In this document: in pieces, positions 5,218-5,930 of the stretch
Numbering within the stretch: position 1 is the first letter of the stretch
Layout of the letters: the number at the start of each line of letters is the position of its first letter
Assembly: GCA_025924775.1 (NCBI GenBank)
Contig: JAICHS010000152.1
Location: forward strand, 1-5,930
Reading direction: 5' to 3'
From: Rhodanobacteraceae bacterium
GTDB lineage: Bacteria; Pseudomonadota; Gammaproteobacteria; Xanthomonadales; Rhodanobacteraceae
Length of the DNA stretch: 5,930 nt
Notes under the pieces: model-generated
Told to the model about the DNA's origin: nothing
The model's input: only the letters and a program-made list of their open reading frames with translations
Databases searched by the model: none
Program-made: the position numbers and the translations under genes

Positions 5218-5930
5218 GGCCGCGACCGCCGACGTCGCGTGGCGCGCCGGTGCGCCCGCCGCGCGCGCACCGCGCACGCTGCCGCTGGCGGTCACGGGGC
5301 TCACCTACCAGGTGGGTGGCCGCGAGTTGTTGTCCGACGTGTCGTTCACGATCCGGCCTGGCACGTTCAACGTCATCCTGGGTCCGAACGGTGCGGGCAA
5401 AAGCCTGTTGCTGCGCCTGTGCCACGGACTGCTGGCACCGCACCGCGGCCGCATCGACTGGAATGGGTCGTCGCCGGCGCATGCGCGCGCGCAGCACGCG
5501 ATGGTGCTGCAGCATCCGGTGCTACTGCAGCGCTCGGTCGCGGCCAACATCGACTACCCGATCGCGATCCGCCACCTGCCCCGCCGTACGCGACGGCAGC
5601 TGGTGGGCGAAGCTTTGGAGGCGACTGGACTTGTGGAATTGGCGCGGATGCCGGCAACCCGCCTGTCCGGCGGCGAGCAGCAGCGCCTGGCCATCGCGCG
5701 CGCGTGGGTGCTGCAACCCGAAGCCTTGTTTCTGGACGAGCCGTGCGCCAGCCTCGATCCCCACTCCACCGCCGCGGTGGAACGGCTGGTCGACACCATG
5801 CGCCGGCGCGGCGCGACCATCATCATGACCACGCACGACCTCGCACAGGCGCGACGTCTGGGCGAACGCGTGTTGTTTCTGAGCCGCGGGCGCCTGCTGG
5901 AAGACCGTCCCGCATCCGAATTTTTCACGC
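5204..5930 (+). CDS. tupC: Tungstate-type ABC importer ATP-binding subunit TupC (3'-truncated by window edge)
   Basis: Cytoplasmic ATPase that powers the TupB channel. The frame is open from ATG 5204 to the right edge, giving 242 visible residues. All ABC motifs are present and intact: Walker A GPNGAGKS (60-67), Q-loop Gln103 (VLQHP), signature LSGGEQQR (154-161), Walker B LFLDEP (175-180), D-loop SLD (183-185) and switch His211. The first 26 or so residues are an Ala/Arg-rich extension before the usual LAVTGLTYQVGG strand, so a start somewhat further in is possible. However, ATG 5204 overlaps the tupB stop by 14 nt, follows GGCAGGCG and fits translational coupling. The end, ...EDRPASEFF, resembles the point where short TupC-like ATPases finish, so little is probably missing. 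Assignment to tungstate uptake depends on the adjacent TupB; the ATPase alone would only be called a generic importer subunit. Confidence 0.92.
   Translation, partial: MPVREAATADVAWRAGAPAARAPRTLPLAVTGLTYQVGGRELLSDVSFTIRPGTFNVILGPNGAGKSLLLRLCHGLLAPHRGRIDWNGSSPAHARAQHAMVLQHPVLLQRSVAANIDYPIAIRHLPRRTRRQLVGEALEATGLVELARMPATRLSGGEQQRLAIARAWVLQPEALFLDEPCASLDPHSTAAVERLVDTMRRRGATIIMTTHDLAQARRLGERVLFLSRGRLLEDRPASEFFT

Noticed and set aside
4471..5304. 277-codon minus-strand frame opposite tupB
   Set aside because: The translation is a low-complexity Arg/His/Gln/Ala string, while the plus strand encodes a clear permease with diagnostic motifs.

Overview
This window is GC-rich chromosomal DNA, most likely from a gammaproteobacterium of the Xanthomonadales (Lysobacterales) type such as a Rhodanobacter, Dyella or Lysobacter relative. 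The evidence is a Rho factor that reads on upstream of the usual first residue, as in xanthomonads, intergenic runs of GGAA(C/T)-type repeats, and strong G/C bias at third codon positions. The lineage is an inference from protein and repeat style; no marker gene for taxonomy is complete here.

Layout from left to right: (1) the 3' part of rho (2-1339, +). (2) A 310-bp gap with phased GGAA repeats, a dispersed-type palindrome and a plausible promoter. (3) A LOG-family nucleotide phosphoribohydrolase gene (1650-2228, +). (4) Converging on it, a two-gene operon on the minus strand encoding two paralogous small cysteine-containing lipoproteins, joined by a 4-nt ATGA overlap (3079-2651 and 2654-2250). 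(5) A divergent intergenic region with a perfect hairpin and a 12-bp palindrome. (6) An ogt-type DNA methyltransferase gene (3298-3807, +) with an altered arginine-finger position. (7) A tRNA-Arg(CCG) gene on the minus strand (3973-3897), followed on its 5' side by two progressively shorter 5' fragments of the same tRNA and several hairpins. (8) The permease and ATPase genes of a tungstate-type ABC importer (tupB 4507-5217 and tupC 5204-5930, +), overlapping by 14 nt; tupC runs off the right edge.

The window is mostly housekeeping: transcription termination, nucleotide salvage or cleanup, alkylation repair, a tRNA and oxyanion uptake. Only two pairs of genes clearly work together: the translationally coupled lipoprotein pair, and the TupB/TupC membrane and motor subunits of one importer, whose TupA binding protein is not in view. 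I did not find a convincing new multi-gene system. The least explained items are the lipoprotein pair, the decaying tRNA-Arg ladder with its structured spacers, and the Ogt substitution.
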